Shown: positions 18,086 through 27,372, counted from the stretch's first letter. The stretch: DNA of 64,000 nucleotides from Methylotenera sp. (GCA_013141075.1 JABFRQ010000001.1:478554-542553), one strand, 5' to 3'. The notes: a model not told the origin generated them from the letters alone. Numbers and translations are program-made.

Positions 18086-18095
18086 CTCAGATGCT
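18077..18095. terminator. Hairpin between the ars operon and the convergent GNAT gene
   Basis: AGCATCT and AGATGCT form a perfect 7-bp stem with a 5-nt loop between two convergent genes. There is no T tract on the plus side, so it is at best a weak or Rho-assisted terminator. Confidence 0.35.
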
Positions 18096-18104
18096 TGAAC
18101 AGCT

Positions 18105-19274
18105 CTAAAAATCTGCTACTAGCTTTCGCTCGTAAACTCTGTAGCGCTTATAGGCTCGACCACCAATCGATTCAATAATATTGCGCATACCTGCGTTATC
18201 TTCTAGTATCCAAGACAGTTCAATTTGCTTTGTACCAAGGCTAACTAAGCGTACACGCACCGCATCTATCACTTGAAATGCTAGGCTTGGCCCTAAGCGA
18301 GTGTGTTGGAATTTTCGCTTTACGCCCAAGAGCGGTACGCGGGCAGTATTGGGGTAGTGCACTTTTAAGCGCCATAACATCTTCAACCAACCGAACGGTA
18401 GCAACTTGCCTTGGAGCCCTTGTATTGCTTCGTTGATATTAGGCATAGCAACAACAAATGCGGCGGCTTCGCCATCAACTTCAGCAATCTGTATCAGTTC
18501 CGCATCAACTAAAAAGCGAAGGTTCTTGCCCAGTTCGTGGAACTCAGCTTCGGTAAACGGCACAAAACCCCAGTTTTCCGCCCATGCATCGTTAAATATA
18601 TCTCGCAATAAAGAAATTTCTTCATCAAAGCGTTTTAGGTTGATAGGCCGTACATGCACGCGATGCGCTGATGCCGCGACCAGCCGTAGCATGATTTGTG
18701 GTGCTTCAAAATCTGGGGCAATCATGTAAGCAAAAGTATCTACGGCTTTTTGATACCCACACTGCTCAATATGCTTGCTGTAGTATGGCAAAGCGTGGCT
18801 CATCATAAATACTGGCGGGGTATCAAAACCATCTACCAACAAGCCCATTTCTTCATTGATAGAAAGGTTAAATGGCCCGCGAACGCGCTTTATTCCTTTA
18901 TCTTGAAGCCATTGTTCGGCGGTTTTGATAAGCTCGCTAAAGGTTTCATTATTATCTTCGGCATCTAGCATCCCGAAAAAACCAGTGGCATCGTCATGCT
19001 GCGTTAAGTGCAGCGCGTCTATCTGCGCGCTAATCCGCCCTACAGGCTGATCGCCACGCCAAGCGATCCACGCTTGCCATTCTGCATGCTGAAAATATGG
19101 ATTGATTTTTTCTGAAAGATGCATGCGTCGCTCAAGCAACAGTGGCGAAATCCAAGCTGGATCCGCTTTAAAAACTCGATTTGGTACGCGAATAAAATGA
19201 TCTAAATCCGCTTTATTATTAACTGGCGTAATGCGCAAAGTAGCAGTATTGATTGTGTTGTTGTTTTGCATCAT
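18105..19274 (-). CDS. GNAT-fold protein, candidate bacterial ceramide synthase (YghO/bCerS type)
   Basis: This 389-residue protein has an N-terminal segment (TPVNNKADLDHFIRVPNRVF) and a C-terminal acyltransferase-like half (RIRGPFNLS-like stretch near 150; ELSWILEDNAGMRNIIESIGG near 360) typical of the YghO-like GNAT group. In Caulobacter a protein of this group was shown to N-acylate the sphingoid precursor and was named bCerS. Sequence alone would say only N-acetyltransferase-like. The ceramide call rests on its divergent position, 209 bp from a full serine palmitoyltransferase gene set. I expect it to use acyl-ACP or acyl-CoA to acylate 3-ketosphinganine. Confidence 0.7.
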   Translation of the reverse strand: MMQNNNTINTATLRITPVNNKADLDHFIRVPNRVFKADPAWISPLLLERRMHLSEKINPYFQHAEWQAWIAWRGDQPVGRISAQIDALHLTQHDDATGFFGMLDAEDNNETFSELIKTAEQWLQDKGIKRVRGPFNLSINEEMGLLVDGFDTPPVFMMSHALPYYSKHIEQCGYQKAVDTFAYMIAPDFEAPQIMLRLVAASAHRVHVRPINLKRFDEEISLLRDIFNDAWAENWGFVPFTEAEFHELGKNLRFLVDAELIQIAEVDGEAAAFVVAMPNINEAIQGLQGKLLPFGWLKMLWRLKVHYPNTARVPLLGVKRKFQHTRLGPSLAFQVIDAVRVRLVSLGTKQIELSWILEDNAGMRNIIESIGGRAYKRYRVYERKLVADF

Positions 19275-19319
19275 CTAAGCACCCTTTTAATGTAGTATCA
19301 TTAAAAACCTATGGAAATT

Positions 19320-19349
19320 TTGACAGCGTCCGCATTTAATGTGCATTAT
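19320..19349 (+). promoter_or_regulatory. Candidate promoter of the sphingolipid operon
   Basis: TTGACA (19320-19325) and CATTAT (19344-19349) are 18 bp apart in the divergent intergenic region. A second possible -10, TATAAT, lies at 19408-19413 without a clear -35. An (AAT)n run at 19445-19460 precedes the ribosome site AAGGATG. Confidence 0.35.
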
Positions 19350-19483
19350 AGCCGAATTGCGTGGCATAAATTAGGGTGTTGCGTATCACTATAAGTGGCT
19401 AATAAGCTATAATTGCATATATAGTATATTTAAATATCTGCGCCAATAATAATAATAATAAAGTTAGTTTTCAAGGATGTAAA

Positions 19484-21229
19484 TTGGATCACAAGTTGGA
19501 CATTTTAACCCCGCTCTCGGCCACGCCTACCGTCAACTCAATGCCTCTGCGTCATGCAGATTTTGAAACCTTAGCCCAAGCATTAGATTATGCTGCGCTG
19601 GGGTCGTCTGGCGCTAATTTTTATGCGGGTAGCGGCAAGCTATCTTACGTATTGCCTTATCGCGAGTTGCGTGAGCAAGCCATTACGCTTGCTAAACGCT
19701 TGTCATCACTCTCACTTACGCGTGGTGCACGTGTGGCCATTGTCGCAGAAACCAACGCTGATTTTCTACGCTTCTTTTTTGCCTGCCAGTACGCGGGCCT
19801 TGTGCCTGTTGCACTGCCAGCAGTGATTCATATTGGCGGCCATAAAGCTTATGTAAATCAATTGCACGGCTTATTGTTGGGCTGCAGCGCCTCTGTAGCT
19901 GTTTCATCCAGCCAAATTTTACCGTTTTTAACTGAAGCCGCCCAAGAGATAGATTTAGCCTTTATTGGCGACCCTGCTGCGTTCGAGGCGCTTCCTGAAG
20001 CGAACGTTGCGCTACAACACAGTAACGTGAATGAAATTGCTTATTTGCAATACACATCAGGTAGCACTGGCTTTCCTCGTGGGGTAATTATCAAGCAACA
20101 GACGGTGATGGCGAACTTAGTCGGTTCGGCTCATGGATTAGATGTAAGAGCGCATGACCGCTGCGTTTCTTGGCTACCTTTTTACCATGATATGGGGTTA
20201 GTAGGTTGTATGCTGGCGCCTATGGCCACGCAGCGCTCGATAGATTACCTTGATACCCGTGACTTCGCAATGCGGCCTAGGCGCTGGCTAGAGCTAATGA
20301 GCAACTCAAAAGCGACCATCGCCTTTAGCCCACCATTTGGTTACGCCTTATGTGCGCGACGCGTGCGCCCTGAAGACATTGCACAATATGATTTAAGCGC
20401 ATGGCGCGTGGCAGGTATTGGTGCTGAGCCAATCCGCGCTGAATTAACAGATAACTTTGCCCAATTACTTGCCCCTGCGGGCTTTAGTGCAAAGGCATTT
20501 GTGCCTAGTTACGGCATGGCAGAATGCTCGCTCGCCATTAGTTTTTCACCGCTTGGCCAAGGCGTGCAAGTTGAGTGGATAGACTCAGATGCGCTTGCAG
20601 ATAAGCTAATCGCACAGCCTGTTGCTGCAAACCAAGGCAGCAGTTTTGTGCGTTGTGGGCCAGTATTGCCTAAGCATGAAGTCGTTATTCGTAATGAGCA
20701 AGGAGAAATACTACCAGAATTATATGTGGGCAGAATTCTTGTGCGAGGCCCCAGCATTATGTCGGGTTATTTTGAGCTGCCCGAACAAACTAAGCTGAGC
20801 TTATCGGAAGATGGTTGGTTAGATACTGGCGATATTGGCTACTTAGTTGAAAGCAATATCGTTGTAACAGGTCGCCACAAAGACATGCTGATTATTAACG
20901 GTCGCAATATTTGGCCGTATGATATTGAAAGTATTGCTGAAAAACAACCAGAACTACGCTCAACAGATGCCGCTGCATTTAGCATTCCAGGTGCTGAATT
21001 TGAAGAGCTAGCGGTGCTAGTAGTGCAATGCAACATTGTGGATGCCGACGAAGTGCACGATTTAACCCAACGATTGCATAGGGAAATTCAAGAAGAGCTT
21101 GGTATTAAATGTATTATTGAGCTGGTGCCACGTCACACATTGCCACGCACCTCATCAGGCAAGCTTTCACGCGCAGGATCACGCTTAGATTACTTACATA
21201 GACGTGTGAATCAAATTGAGTACAAATAA
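19484..21229 (+). CDS. Fatty acyl-AMP ligase / acyl-ACP synthetase of the sphingolipid cluster
   Basis: This 581-residue ANL-superfamily enzyme activates a fatty acid as acyl-AMP. The ATP-binding loop YTSGSTGFPRG starts at residue 190. SYGMAECS is the adenylation motif, LDTGDIGYL carries the ATP-ribose aspartate, and GKLSRAGSR is close to the C-terminus. The FAAL-like build and the ACP gene two places downstream suggest transfer to that ACP, like AasR in Caulobacter ceramide synthesis. The start is a TTG behind AAGGATG. Its end overlaps the next start by 14 bp. Confidence 0.85.
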   Translation: MDHKLDILTPLSATPTVNSMPLRHADFETLAQALDYAALGSSGANFYAGSGKLSYVLPYRELREQAITLAKRLSSLSLTRGARVAIVAETNADFLRFFFACQYAGLVPVALPAVIHIGGHKAYVNQLHGLLLGCSASVAVSSSQILPFLTEAAQEIDLAFIGDPAAFEALPEANVALQHSNVNEIAYLQYTSGSTGFPRGVIIKQQTVMANLVGSAHGLDVRAHDRCVSWLPFYHDMGLVGCMLAPMATQRSIDYLDTRDFAMRPRRWLELMSNSKATIAFSPPFGYALCARRVRPEDIAQYDLSAWRVAGIGAEPIRAELTDNFAQLLAPAGFSAKAFVPSYGMAECSLAISFSPLGQGVQVEWIDSDALADKLIAQPVAANQGSSFVRCGPVLPKHEVVIRNEQGEILPELYVGRILVRGPSIMSGYFELPEQTKLSLSEDGWLDTGDIGYLVESNIVVTGRHKDMLIINGRNIWPYDIESIAEKQPELRSTDAAAFSIPGAEFEELAVLVVQCNIVDADEVHDLTQRLHREIQEELGIKCIIELVPRHTLPRTSSGKLSRAGSRLDYLHRRVNQIEYK

Positions 21230-22166
21230 TCAAATTGCCCTGACAGGTGCAACAGGCTTTATAGGCACTACTCTGCTCAATCAGCTCACTCAAGCTGGTT
21301 GGCAAGTACGTGCTTTATATCGACCGAAAAAAGGCCGTGTACCACCCACACTGACGAATGTGCAATGGATAGCGGGGGATATTCATGACCAAAATACACT
21401 CAAAACATTATTGGCAGGAACCTATGCAGTGATTCATTGCGCAGGCGTGGTGCGTGGTGCAAGCCGTGAAGATTTTGACCATGTAAATGAAGAAGGTGCA
21501 AGGCGCGTAGCAGCCGCAGCAGCGCTTGCTAACACCTCTCGGTTTTTGCATATTTCATCTTTAGCAGCACGTATGCCAGACTTATCGCACTATGCAGGTA
21601 GTAAATGGCGTGGCGAAGCAGCCGTTAAAAATGCAGCCAACAATATGCGCTGGACAATACTTCGTCCACCAGCAGTATATGGCCCAGGTGACCGCGAACT
21701 TTTGCCGCTATTTAAAAGTATGGCAAAAGGTTTTGCCCCATTACCCGCCAATGCAAACGGACGGTTTTCTATGATTTATGTAGATGACTTAGCCGCAGCC
21801 ATGGTGCAATGGCTAATCTCCGACGCAGGCGATGGCAAAACTTTTGAGCTAGATGATGGCCGCGTAGGCGGCTATGATTGGGATGCCGTGCTAGCTATTG
21901 GCGGCAAAGTATTACGCCACAATGCAGGAAAAATACGCCGTGTGCCTATTCCAATTACTTTATTAAAAGCCATTGCCCATGCGAATTTTGGCGTGTCACA
22001 AGTGTTAAAATACGCACCAATGCTCACCCCTGGCAAAGTGCGTGAAATCACACATTCAGATTGGGTGTGTGATAACAACCCAATTACTCAAGTGATTGGT
22101 TGGCAACCAGCTTTTAGTTTCGAGCAAGGCCTTGCCAGTATTTTTGATAATAATCTTAAAGCATAA
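21216..22166 (+). CDS. NAD(P)-dependent SDR, candidate ceramide reductase CerR
   Basis: This 316-residue extended short-chain dehydrogenase has a Rossmann loop GATGFIG at residues 11-17, an SSLAAR stretch and the catalytic pair Y126/K130 (YAGSK). General annotation would be NAD-dependent epimerase. Between acyl ligase and ACP/SPT genes it corresponds to CerR, which reduces the 3-keto group after acylation in bacterial ceramide synthesis. The TTG start lies inside the stop region of the upstream gene, so translation is probably coupled. Confidence 0.8.
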   Translation: MSTNNQIALTGATGFIGTTLLNQLTQAGWQVRALYRPKKGRVPPTLTNVQWIAGDIHDQNTLKTLLAGTYAVIHCAGVVRGASREDFDHVNEEGARRVAAAAALANTSRFLHISSLAARMPDLSHYAGSKWRGEAAVKNAANNMRWTILRPPAVYGPGDRELLPLFKSMAKGFAPLPANANGRFSMIYVDDLAAAMVQWLISDAGDGKTFELDDGRVGGYDWDAVLAIGGKVLRHNAGKIRRVPIPITLLKAIAHANFGVSQVLKYAPMLTPGKVREITHSDWVCDNNPITQVIGWQPAFSFEQGLASIFDNNLKA

Positions 22167-22177
22167 CAGGACATATC

Positions 22178-22423
22178 ATGACGGAATACGATCGTATCTT
22201 AGCTGATTTATACAAAGGGCTCACCCCGCTTAACAAAGGTAACATTGCGCTCACCGAAAACACTGAACTGCTTGGCGACTTAGACCTAGATTCACTTAAA
22301 ACGATGGAGCTACTCTTGTTTGTGGAAGATAGTTTTGATATCTCTATTCCAGTAAGTATTTTGCCAGACGTTAAAACCATTGGCGATCTTGCTCTACAAA
22401 TTGAAAAAATAGTAAGTGCTTAA
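22178..22423 (+). CDS. Dedicated acyl carrier protein
   Basis: An 81-residue carrier protein with the phosphopantetheine site DLDLDSLK (attachment Ser39) and an acidic helix II/III pattern (TMELLLFVEDSFDISIP). It is not the housekeeping AcpP, which ends differently and sits in the fab cluster. It is placed between the reductase and serine palmitoyltransferase genes, as the sphingolipid-specific ACP of Caulobacter is. It probably delivers the acyl chain to the synthase next to it. Confidence 0.9.
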   Translation: MTEYDRILADLYKGLTPLNKGNIALTENTELLGDLDLDSLKTMELLLFVEDSFDISIPVSILPDVKTIGDLALQIEKIVSA

Positions 22424-22441
22424 TAGTAGGAGCGGTGAATA

Positions 22442-23620
22442 ATGGGACTTTTTAGCAAATTTGATGGCTTAGCAAGCAGCCGCCTTGAGCTGGACGCGCT
22501 TGGCATTAACCCTTTTGATGTAAAAATAGATAAAATTATCTCGCCTACCGAAGGCATTATTGAAGGCAGGCACACCATTTTAGCGGGCACTAACAACTAC
22601 CTTGGCTTAACGTTTCACCCAGACAGCATCGCTGCCGCCCGCACAGCGCTTGAGCATGAAGGCACAGGTACAACAGGCTCACGTATGGCCAACGGCAGCT
22701 ATTCTGGCCACCGCCTATTAGAGCTAGAACTCGCAGCATTTCACAATAAACGTGATGCGATTGTTTTTTCAACAGGCTACCAAGCCAACCTTGGCATGTT
22801 GTCTGCACTTGCTGGGCCTGATGACGTAGTGCTACTTGATGCAGATTGCCATGCTAGCATTTACGATGGTTGCCGTATGGGCGGCGCTGAAACGATACGC
22901 TTTCGTCATAACAATGCTGAAGATTTAGCCAAACGTTTGCGCCGTTTGGGCGACCGCGCTACCAACACTTTAATTGTAGTAGAAGGCATTTACAGCATGT
23001 TAGGTGACCGTGCACCGCTTAAAGAAATTGTAGATGTAAAGCGCGAGTACGGCGGCTATTTAATGGTTGACGAGGCGCATTCAATGGGCGTTCTAGGCGA
23101 GCGCGGCTGTGGCTTGCTTGAAGAATTAGGTTTACTTGCTGATGCAGACTTTATTGTAGGCACGTTTAGCAAAAGCCTAGGTGGTGCTGGCGGTTACTGT
23201 GTGAGCGACCACCCTGAACTTAACTTGATTCGCTATGCGAGCAGGCCATATATTTTTACGGCATCCCCTGCTCCAGCCATGATTGCCTCTACTAGACAAT
23301 CGCTACGTACGCTTGAAAAAAGCCCACATTTACGTCAGCGTTTGCACGACAATGCAGTGCAATTACATACGGGCTTAAGTAACCTTGGTTACACGCTAGG
23401 TGCGCCGCCAAGCCCAGTGGTTGCCGTAGTAGTTGAGGGTAAAGTAGAAGCATTACAGTTTTGGCAAAAACTATTGCACTTAGGTGTTTACGTCAATTTA
23501 ATGTTGCCACCTGCAACGCCAAATGGCGTATCTTTAATTCGCTGTAGTGTAAGCGCCGCGCATACGCCAACACAGATTGATGCAGTAATTGCTGCATTTG
23601 CAAAACTACGCCACGCGTAA
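22442..23620 (+). CDS. spt: Serine palmitoyltransferase (alpha-oxoamine synthase)
   Basis: This 392-residue PLP enzyme condenses L-serine with a long acyl thioester to 3-ketosphinganine. The PLP lysine is K244 in GTFSKSLGG. H137 (DADCHASIYD) stacks on PLP, and D210/H213 (VDEAH) are the cofactor contacts. It resembles the Sphingomonas SPT more than BioF or Kbl: EGTGTTGSRMANGSYSGH, VEGIYSMLGDRAPLKE and RPYIFTASPAP match the SPT forms. Neighbours (ACP 18 bp upstream, CerR and ligase before) fit a sphingolipid operon. Confidence 0.88.
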   Translation: MGLFSKFDGLASSRLELDALGINPFDVKIDKIISPTEGIIEGRHTILAGTNNYLGLTFHPDSIAAARTALEHEGTGTTGSRMANGSYSGHRLLELELAAFHNKRDAIVFSTGYQANLGMLSALAGPDDVVLLDADCHASIYDGCRMGGAETIRFRHNNAEDLAKRLRRLGDRATNTLIVVEGIYSMLGDRAPLKEIVDVKREYGGYLMVDEAHSMGVLGERGCGLLEELGLLADADFIVGTFSKSLGGAGGYCVSDHPELNLIRYASRPYIFTASPAPAMIASTRQSLRTLEKSPHLRQRLHDNAVQLHTGLSNLGYTLGAPPSPVVAVVVEGKVEALQFWQKLLHLGVYVNLMLPPATPNGVSLIRCSVSAAHTPTQIDAVIAAFAKLRHA

Positions 23621-23673
23621 CGCCATTTTTCAATTGCATTCAGCCATCACACGCATTTAAAGGCAAGCAATTC

Positions 23674-24981
23674 GTGGCTAATCCAATGCGTGCTGTGCTG
23701 AGCAATTTTTGGATTTTAATCCGCGGGCGCGGTATGGCCGCGGTGATGGCGTTTGGCGCTACGGCTTTAGCGGCTAGAGCTTTAGGCCCTGTAGAATTTG
23801 GCTTGCTGATTCTTATTCATACCTATGCCATGCTCATACGCGCCTTGCTTGACTTTCAAACGATGGATACCACAGTACGTTTTGGCGTACCTATGCACGA
23901 TACTGGCAACACCAATGTACTTGCACGGCTCATTCAAGCCTGCCGCCTCGTTGATCTTAAAACTAGCCGCATAGCCACCATTCTAGCGATAGTCATAGCC
24001 CCCATAGTTGGTTTTAGCATGGGCTTAGACACGCACCATATTATTTTATTAACCGCATATTGCCTTGTTTTGCTAACTACAGGCACAGGCACTGCGGCGG
24101 GTATTTTACGCTTACACAATCGCTTAGATATTTTGGGGCAGCTAATGACTATTGCACCCACTATACGCTTTTTGGGTGTGCTCACTGCTTGGTATTTAGG
24201 TGGTAGTTTACAAAACTTTGTGCTGATTTGGATGCTTGCTTATGCCGCAGAAAATGCTTATATTTTCTGGCATGCCAAACGTGAATATAAGCAACACATT
24301 CAACCTACATTACTCGACACCAGTACAAAAAATGCCACGCTCGATGAATTTACAGGCTTGCGGCACTTTATGTGGGTTGCTTATTGGCAATCTAATTTAG
24401 ACGTATTACCTAAGCATATTACCACCATCTCTGTAGGCTATATATTAGGCAAGGCTGAAGTAGGTTTATTACGCCTTGCGCGGGAATTATCAAGCATACT
24501 CAATAAGCCCGCAATTATGATACGCCAAGTAATATTGTTAGACCTCACTAGAAACTGGCATCAAGGTAACGATGCTTTTGACATTATCGCCTACCGCACT
24601 GCCATGCTAGGTGGCGCTTTGGGCATAATATTTGTAGTAGTAAGTTATTTCTTTGGTGAGCAGTTATTGGCTTTCGTCCTTGGTAAAGCCTACATAGCTA
24701 CTGCCCCAGTACTCACGCTAATGCTATTGGCAGCTACATTTGAGCTGGCAGCATCGCCCTTGCGCTCTGCGGCTTATGCAATTGGCTTAGCCAAAAAAGT
24801 ATTGCATTTATATATTATTTCTACGGTGCTTTATTTACTGTTGTTTGTAATACTCACCATTAAATTAGGTTTAATTGGCGCAGGTATTGCAGCATGTAGT
24901 ACCGCAATCACCCCGCTCATTGGCATGTTTAGGTTAATACAAAAAAATAAACATCTAAAACCAACACAAACAAAATCATAA
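23674..24981 (+). CDS. Polysaccharide/lipid flippase of the MOP superfamily (YghQ-like)
   Basis: A 435-residue integral membrane protein with about 12-14 hydrophobic segments and the N-terminal arginine-rich start of Wzx-type flippases (LSNFWILIRGRGMAAVMAFGA, AARALGPVEFGLL). It follows SPT on the same strand and is likely part of the operon. The analogous E. coli gene yghQ also lies beside yghO and the yghRST kinase-like genes, as I recall. A role in moving a sphingolipid or a glycolipid precursor across the inner membrane is inferred. The start is GTG at 23674; ATG at 23686 is an alternative. Confidence 0.8.
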   Translation: MANPMRAVLSNFWILIRGRGMAAVMAFGATALAARALGPVEFGLLILIHTYAMLIRALLDFQTMDTTVRFGVPMHDTGNTNVLARLIQACRLVDLKTSRIATILAIVIAPIVGFSMGLDTHHIILLTAYCLVLLTTGTGTAAGILRLHNRLDILGQLMTIAPTIRFLGVLTAWYLGGSLQNFVLIWMLAYAAENAYIFWHAKREYKQHIQPTLLDTSTKNATLDEFTGLRHFMWVAYWQSNLDVLPKHITTISVGYILGKAEVGLLRLARELSSILNKPAIMIRQVILLDLTRNWHQGNDAFDIIAYRTAMLGGALGIIFVVVSYFFGEQLLAFVLGKAYIATAPVLTLMLLAATFELAASPLRSAAYAIGLAKKVLHLYIISTVLYLLLFVILTIKLGLIGAGIAACSTAITPLIGMFRLIQKNKHLKPTQTKS

Positions 24982-25156
24982 AAACCCATAACTGCTCTTT
25001 AGTGCATAGCTAGAAGCCACACAGATACTGGCTCGCAGGGCAGCGTTTTTCGCTCGTAGATTTTTAGCGTTTGGCTTGGTGGTTTTTTAAGTTGCTTGCC
25101 CTAACCATCCATCAAGCGGGACGCCTTACACCCCTTATATCAAACAATCACCACTA

Positions 25157-25660
25157 CTAACTACAACGCTCTAAACTTTCTTTTGGGCGCACCCACTCTA
25201 CCGATTTACCAAACAGAGTAATGCCTACATAACCTTTTACGCGTAAAGCACCGTCGCTTTTTAAATTCATAAAACTGTTAAATGTACGGCCGTCACTTGG
25301 GTTGTAAATCTGCCCATTTTTCCACGTGTTATCTTTGGTATATTGAAAACCTGTTAAGATTTTTAAGCCACAAAGTGGCCTATCTTGCAATGTTTCATTG
25401 GGGTTATGCTTATCATGTTTAGGTTCGCCACTATCAAAGTTAGGCTTTTTTAACCAGTAAATTCGCCCGCAAAGTTGTGTACCGCAATCCTCTATCCATA
25501 CTGCCACTTTTTGCTTTTCGCTATCTTTGTTATCTATCCACAAGCCGCGAATATCTTTGCTAACAGCTTCTGTTGCTGCCATTGCTGGTGCTATTAAGCT
25601 AAATGTTAAAAGCATGGCTAATAAACTACTAGATATGCTTTGAGGTTGTTTGAACTTCAT
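25157..25660 (-). CDS. Secreted DUF2147 protein
   Basis: A 167-residue protein with a signal peptide (SLLAMLLTFSLIAPAMA, cleavage near residue 28) and the DUF2147 body: IRGLWIDNKDSEKQKVAVWI, CGRIYWLKKP, ILTGFQYTKDNTWKNGQIYN, NPSDGRTF and the terminal GYVGITLFGKSVEWVR. The family is periplasmic with a lipocalin-like predicted fold and unknown ligand. It is the last gene of the minus-strand group next to the hydroxylase. Confidence 0.88.
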   Translation of the reverse strand: MKFKQPQSISSSLLAMLLTFSLIAPAMAATEAVSKDIRGLWIDNKDSEKQKVAVWIEDCGTQLCGRIYWLKKPNFDSGEPKHDKHNPNETLQDRPLCGLKILTGFQYTKDNTWKNGQIYNPSDGRTFNSFMNLKSDGALRVKGYVGITLFGKSVEWVRPKESLERCS

Positions 25661-25696
25661 TATTAAGTCCTGACGATATTTAAGTAATTGAAAATA

Positions 25697-26458
25697 TTAA
25701 CGTTTATGTTCACGGTTCCAAGCAGCAAGATTTTTAAGCGGCTCTTGCACATAACTACTCGCTTTTATTAAACGTACTATGATATTGTTGACGAAGGTAC
25801 CGATGCCATCCATAGGCCTATCAATATCTATAAATAACACCGCACGGGTTTCATCAGTATCGTTACGCACTTCATGTTCGTAAGAGTCATCAAACAGCAC
25901 CACTTTGCCTTCTTCCCAATGCAAAATTTGGTCATGCACGCGAATCCAAACATTTTGGCTGTCCTTAGGCACTTTAAGACCTAAGTGCGCACGCACCATG
26001 GCGCGTGTTGGGCCTTTATGCGGCTCAATATGATAGCGTGGCGCTAATATTGAAAACATTGCCGTACTCATGCCTGGCAAGGCAGCCAGTGCTGCAGCTG
26101 TTTTTGGGCAAGCGGTACAGTTATCATCCACCCGTTTACCATACACATATAAGGCAAAGGTTTTCCAGTTATTGCCCTTTGAAATACGTTTTTGGTCAGG
26201 TGACAATTGATGAAAAGTAGGAATATCATCAGGATGTTCAAGTAAAGCATCAAGCTCAGCACGAATATCAGCATAAGCGGCTTCTAATTGAGGCACCCAA
26301 GCAAACTCGTGATTACCAATCACAGGGGCTGCACTTACTAATGAATGACGTGCTTGAAAGTTGCCTAGCCAACGTAAAAGATACTTACCTATTTTATGAA
26401 TTGGGCGGCTCCAAAATGACGCTTGGCTATTGGCTTCAGGCGTTGTCATGTTCATCAT
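25697..26458 (-). CDS. Aspartyl/asparaginyl beta-hydroxylase family dioxygenase (LpxO-like)
   Basis: This 253-residue Fe(II)/2-oxoglutarate oxygenase shows the family core HIEPHKGPTRAMVRAHLGL (H147 region; R156 and H158) and, after a spacer, VLFDDSYEHEVRNDTDETR with the second ligand H195 and the 2-oxoglutarate arginine R205. The same family contains LpxO, which 2-hydroxylates a lipid A acyl chain, and mammalian AspH. Beside sphingolipid genes, hydroxylation of a ceramide acyl chain is a reasonable guess but is not shown. Two ATGs (residues 1 and 2) are possible starts. Confidence 0.8.
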   Translation of the reverse strand: MMNMTTPEANSQASFWSRPIHKIGKYLLRWLGNFQARHSLVSAAPVIGNHEFAWVPQLEAAYADIRAELDALLEHPDDIPTFHQLSPDQKRISKGNNWKTFALYVYGKRVDDNCTACPKTAAALAALPGMSTAMFSILAPRYHIEPHKGPTRAMVRAHLGLKVPKDSQNVWIRVHDQILHWEEGKVVLFDDSYEHEVRNDTDETRAVLFIDIDRPMDGIGTFVNNIIVRLIKASSYVQEPLKNLAAWNREHKR

Positions 26459-26532
26459 AAATATTTCACCTATTACACTATTTCTATTGAGATAGAAAAT
26501 ATTTTAGCATGTATGCGCGTCATTTTAACCTC

Positions 26533-27372
26533 TTAAACGTGCGTACTCAAATGCTGGTTGACTGCCGTTAAAGCCGCTTGCAACACATCTGCATAGGGCA
26601 TACGTGCGTCAATGTCCACCACGTTTGCACCATTGAAATTTAAACGCGGCATCACCGCACTTTTTTCACGCAACTCGGTGATGCTATGGTCTGGCTTACG
26701 TGCGTAGGCAGTTTCAGCATCAACATTCAAGCGAATAATCAAATCAGGTTGATAAGTAGCCATCCATGTATAAAGCGCTTGTTCACGCTTGGCCAACAAG
26801 CGTAGCAGCCAATTATCAGTGCTTTGCGCAGTAATGCCAGGGCCATCGTAATGAAACCCTGCTATTTCAGCTTGCGGATATCTATCTGCTACCACCAGTA
26901 CGCCGCGCTTTGAGAGCCCAGCCACGCGCAGTAATTGCGTAATGCGCCAATAAGTTAAAATATGCATAATAATCGCCGTGCCTGTGCCTGGCAGTTTTTG
27001 CTTCATATCTTGCGCACGTTGCGCTTTTTTAGCCAGATAATGCTCAAGCTTTACCCCAATAAAAGGCAATTGCTTAATTTTTTCGCCCATCTCACCAGAC
27101 ACCAATCCCAAATAACACCGTTTTGCAGACCCATTTTTTTGCAAATAAGTCAGTAAATCAGCCGTGAGAGTAGACTTGCCCGTGCCATCACAACCCACAA
27201 CAGCCACCACGCCAGCGAGCTTAATAAATTGGTTATCTGCGTGAAAATTAGATTCAGACATAAAAGAAAGTAACTTTAAAGGATTGATGTGGAAATGTTT
27301 ATTGATTGCAATATAGCTGCTTAAAATAGAGTTGTTTAAAATTGCCATTCTCAAAAAGAACATCACCGTCAT
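26533..27372 (-). CDS. Thymidylate-kinase-like P-loop protein (YghR/S/T type), intact
   Basis: The open frame has 279 codons, but the true start is probably the ATG at 27261 (MSESNFHADNQF), because the first codons lie in the palindromic repeat. Walker A VVGCDGTGKST is near residues 59-69; ADRYPQAEIAGFHYDG gives the DRY-like acceptor loop, and LIIRLNVDAETAYARKPDH is the kinase-like LID region. It is related to thymidylate kinase but is not Tmk: the TMP-binding pattern is absent and neighbours are lipid genes. Two relatives lie at 27487 and 30426. The substrate is unknown; a lipid head-group kinase is one possibility. Confidence 0.75.
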   Translation of the reverse strand: MTVMFFLRMAILNNSILSSYIAINKHFHINPLKLLSFMSESNFHADNQFIKLAGVVAVVGCDGTGKSTLTADLLTYLQKNGSAKRCYLGLVSGEMGEKIKQLPFIGVKLEHYLAKKAQRAQDMKQKLPGTGTAIIMHILTYWRITQLLRVAGLSKRGVLVVADRYPQAEIAGFHYDGPGITAQSTDNWLLRLLAKREQALYTWMATYQPDLIIRLNVDAETAYARKPDHSITELREKSAVMPRLNFNGANVVDIDARMPYADVLQAALTAVNQHLSTHV

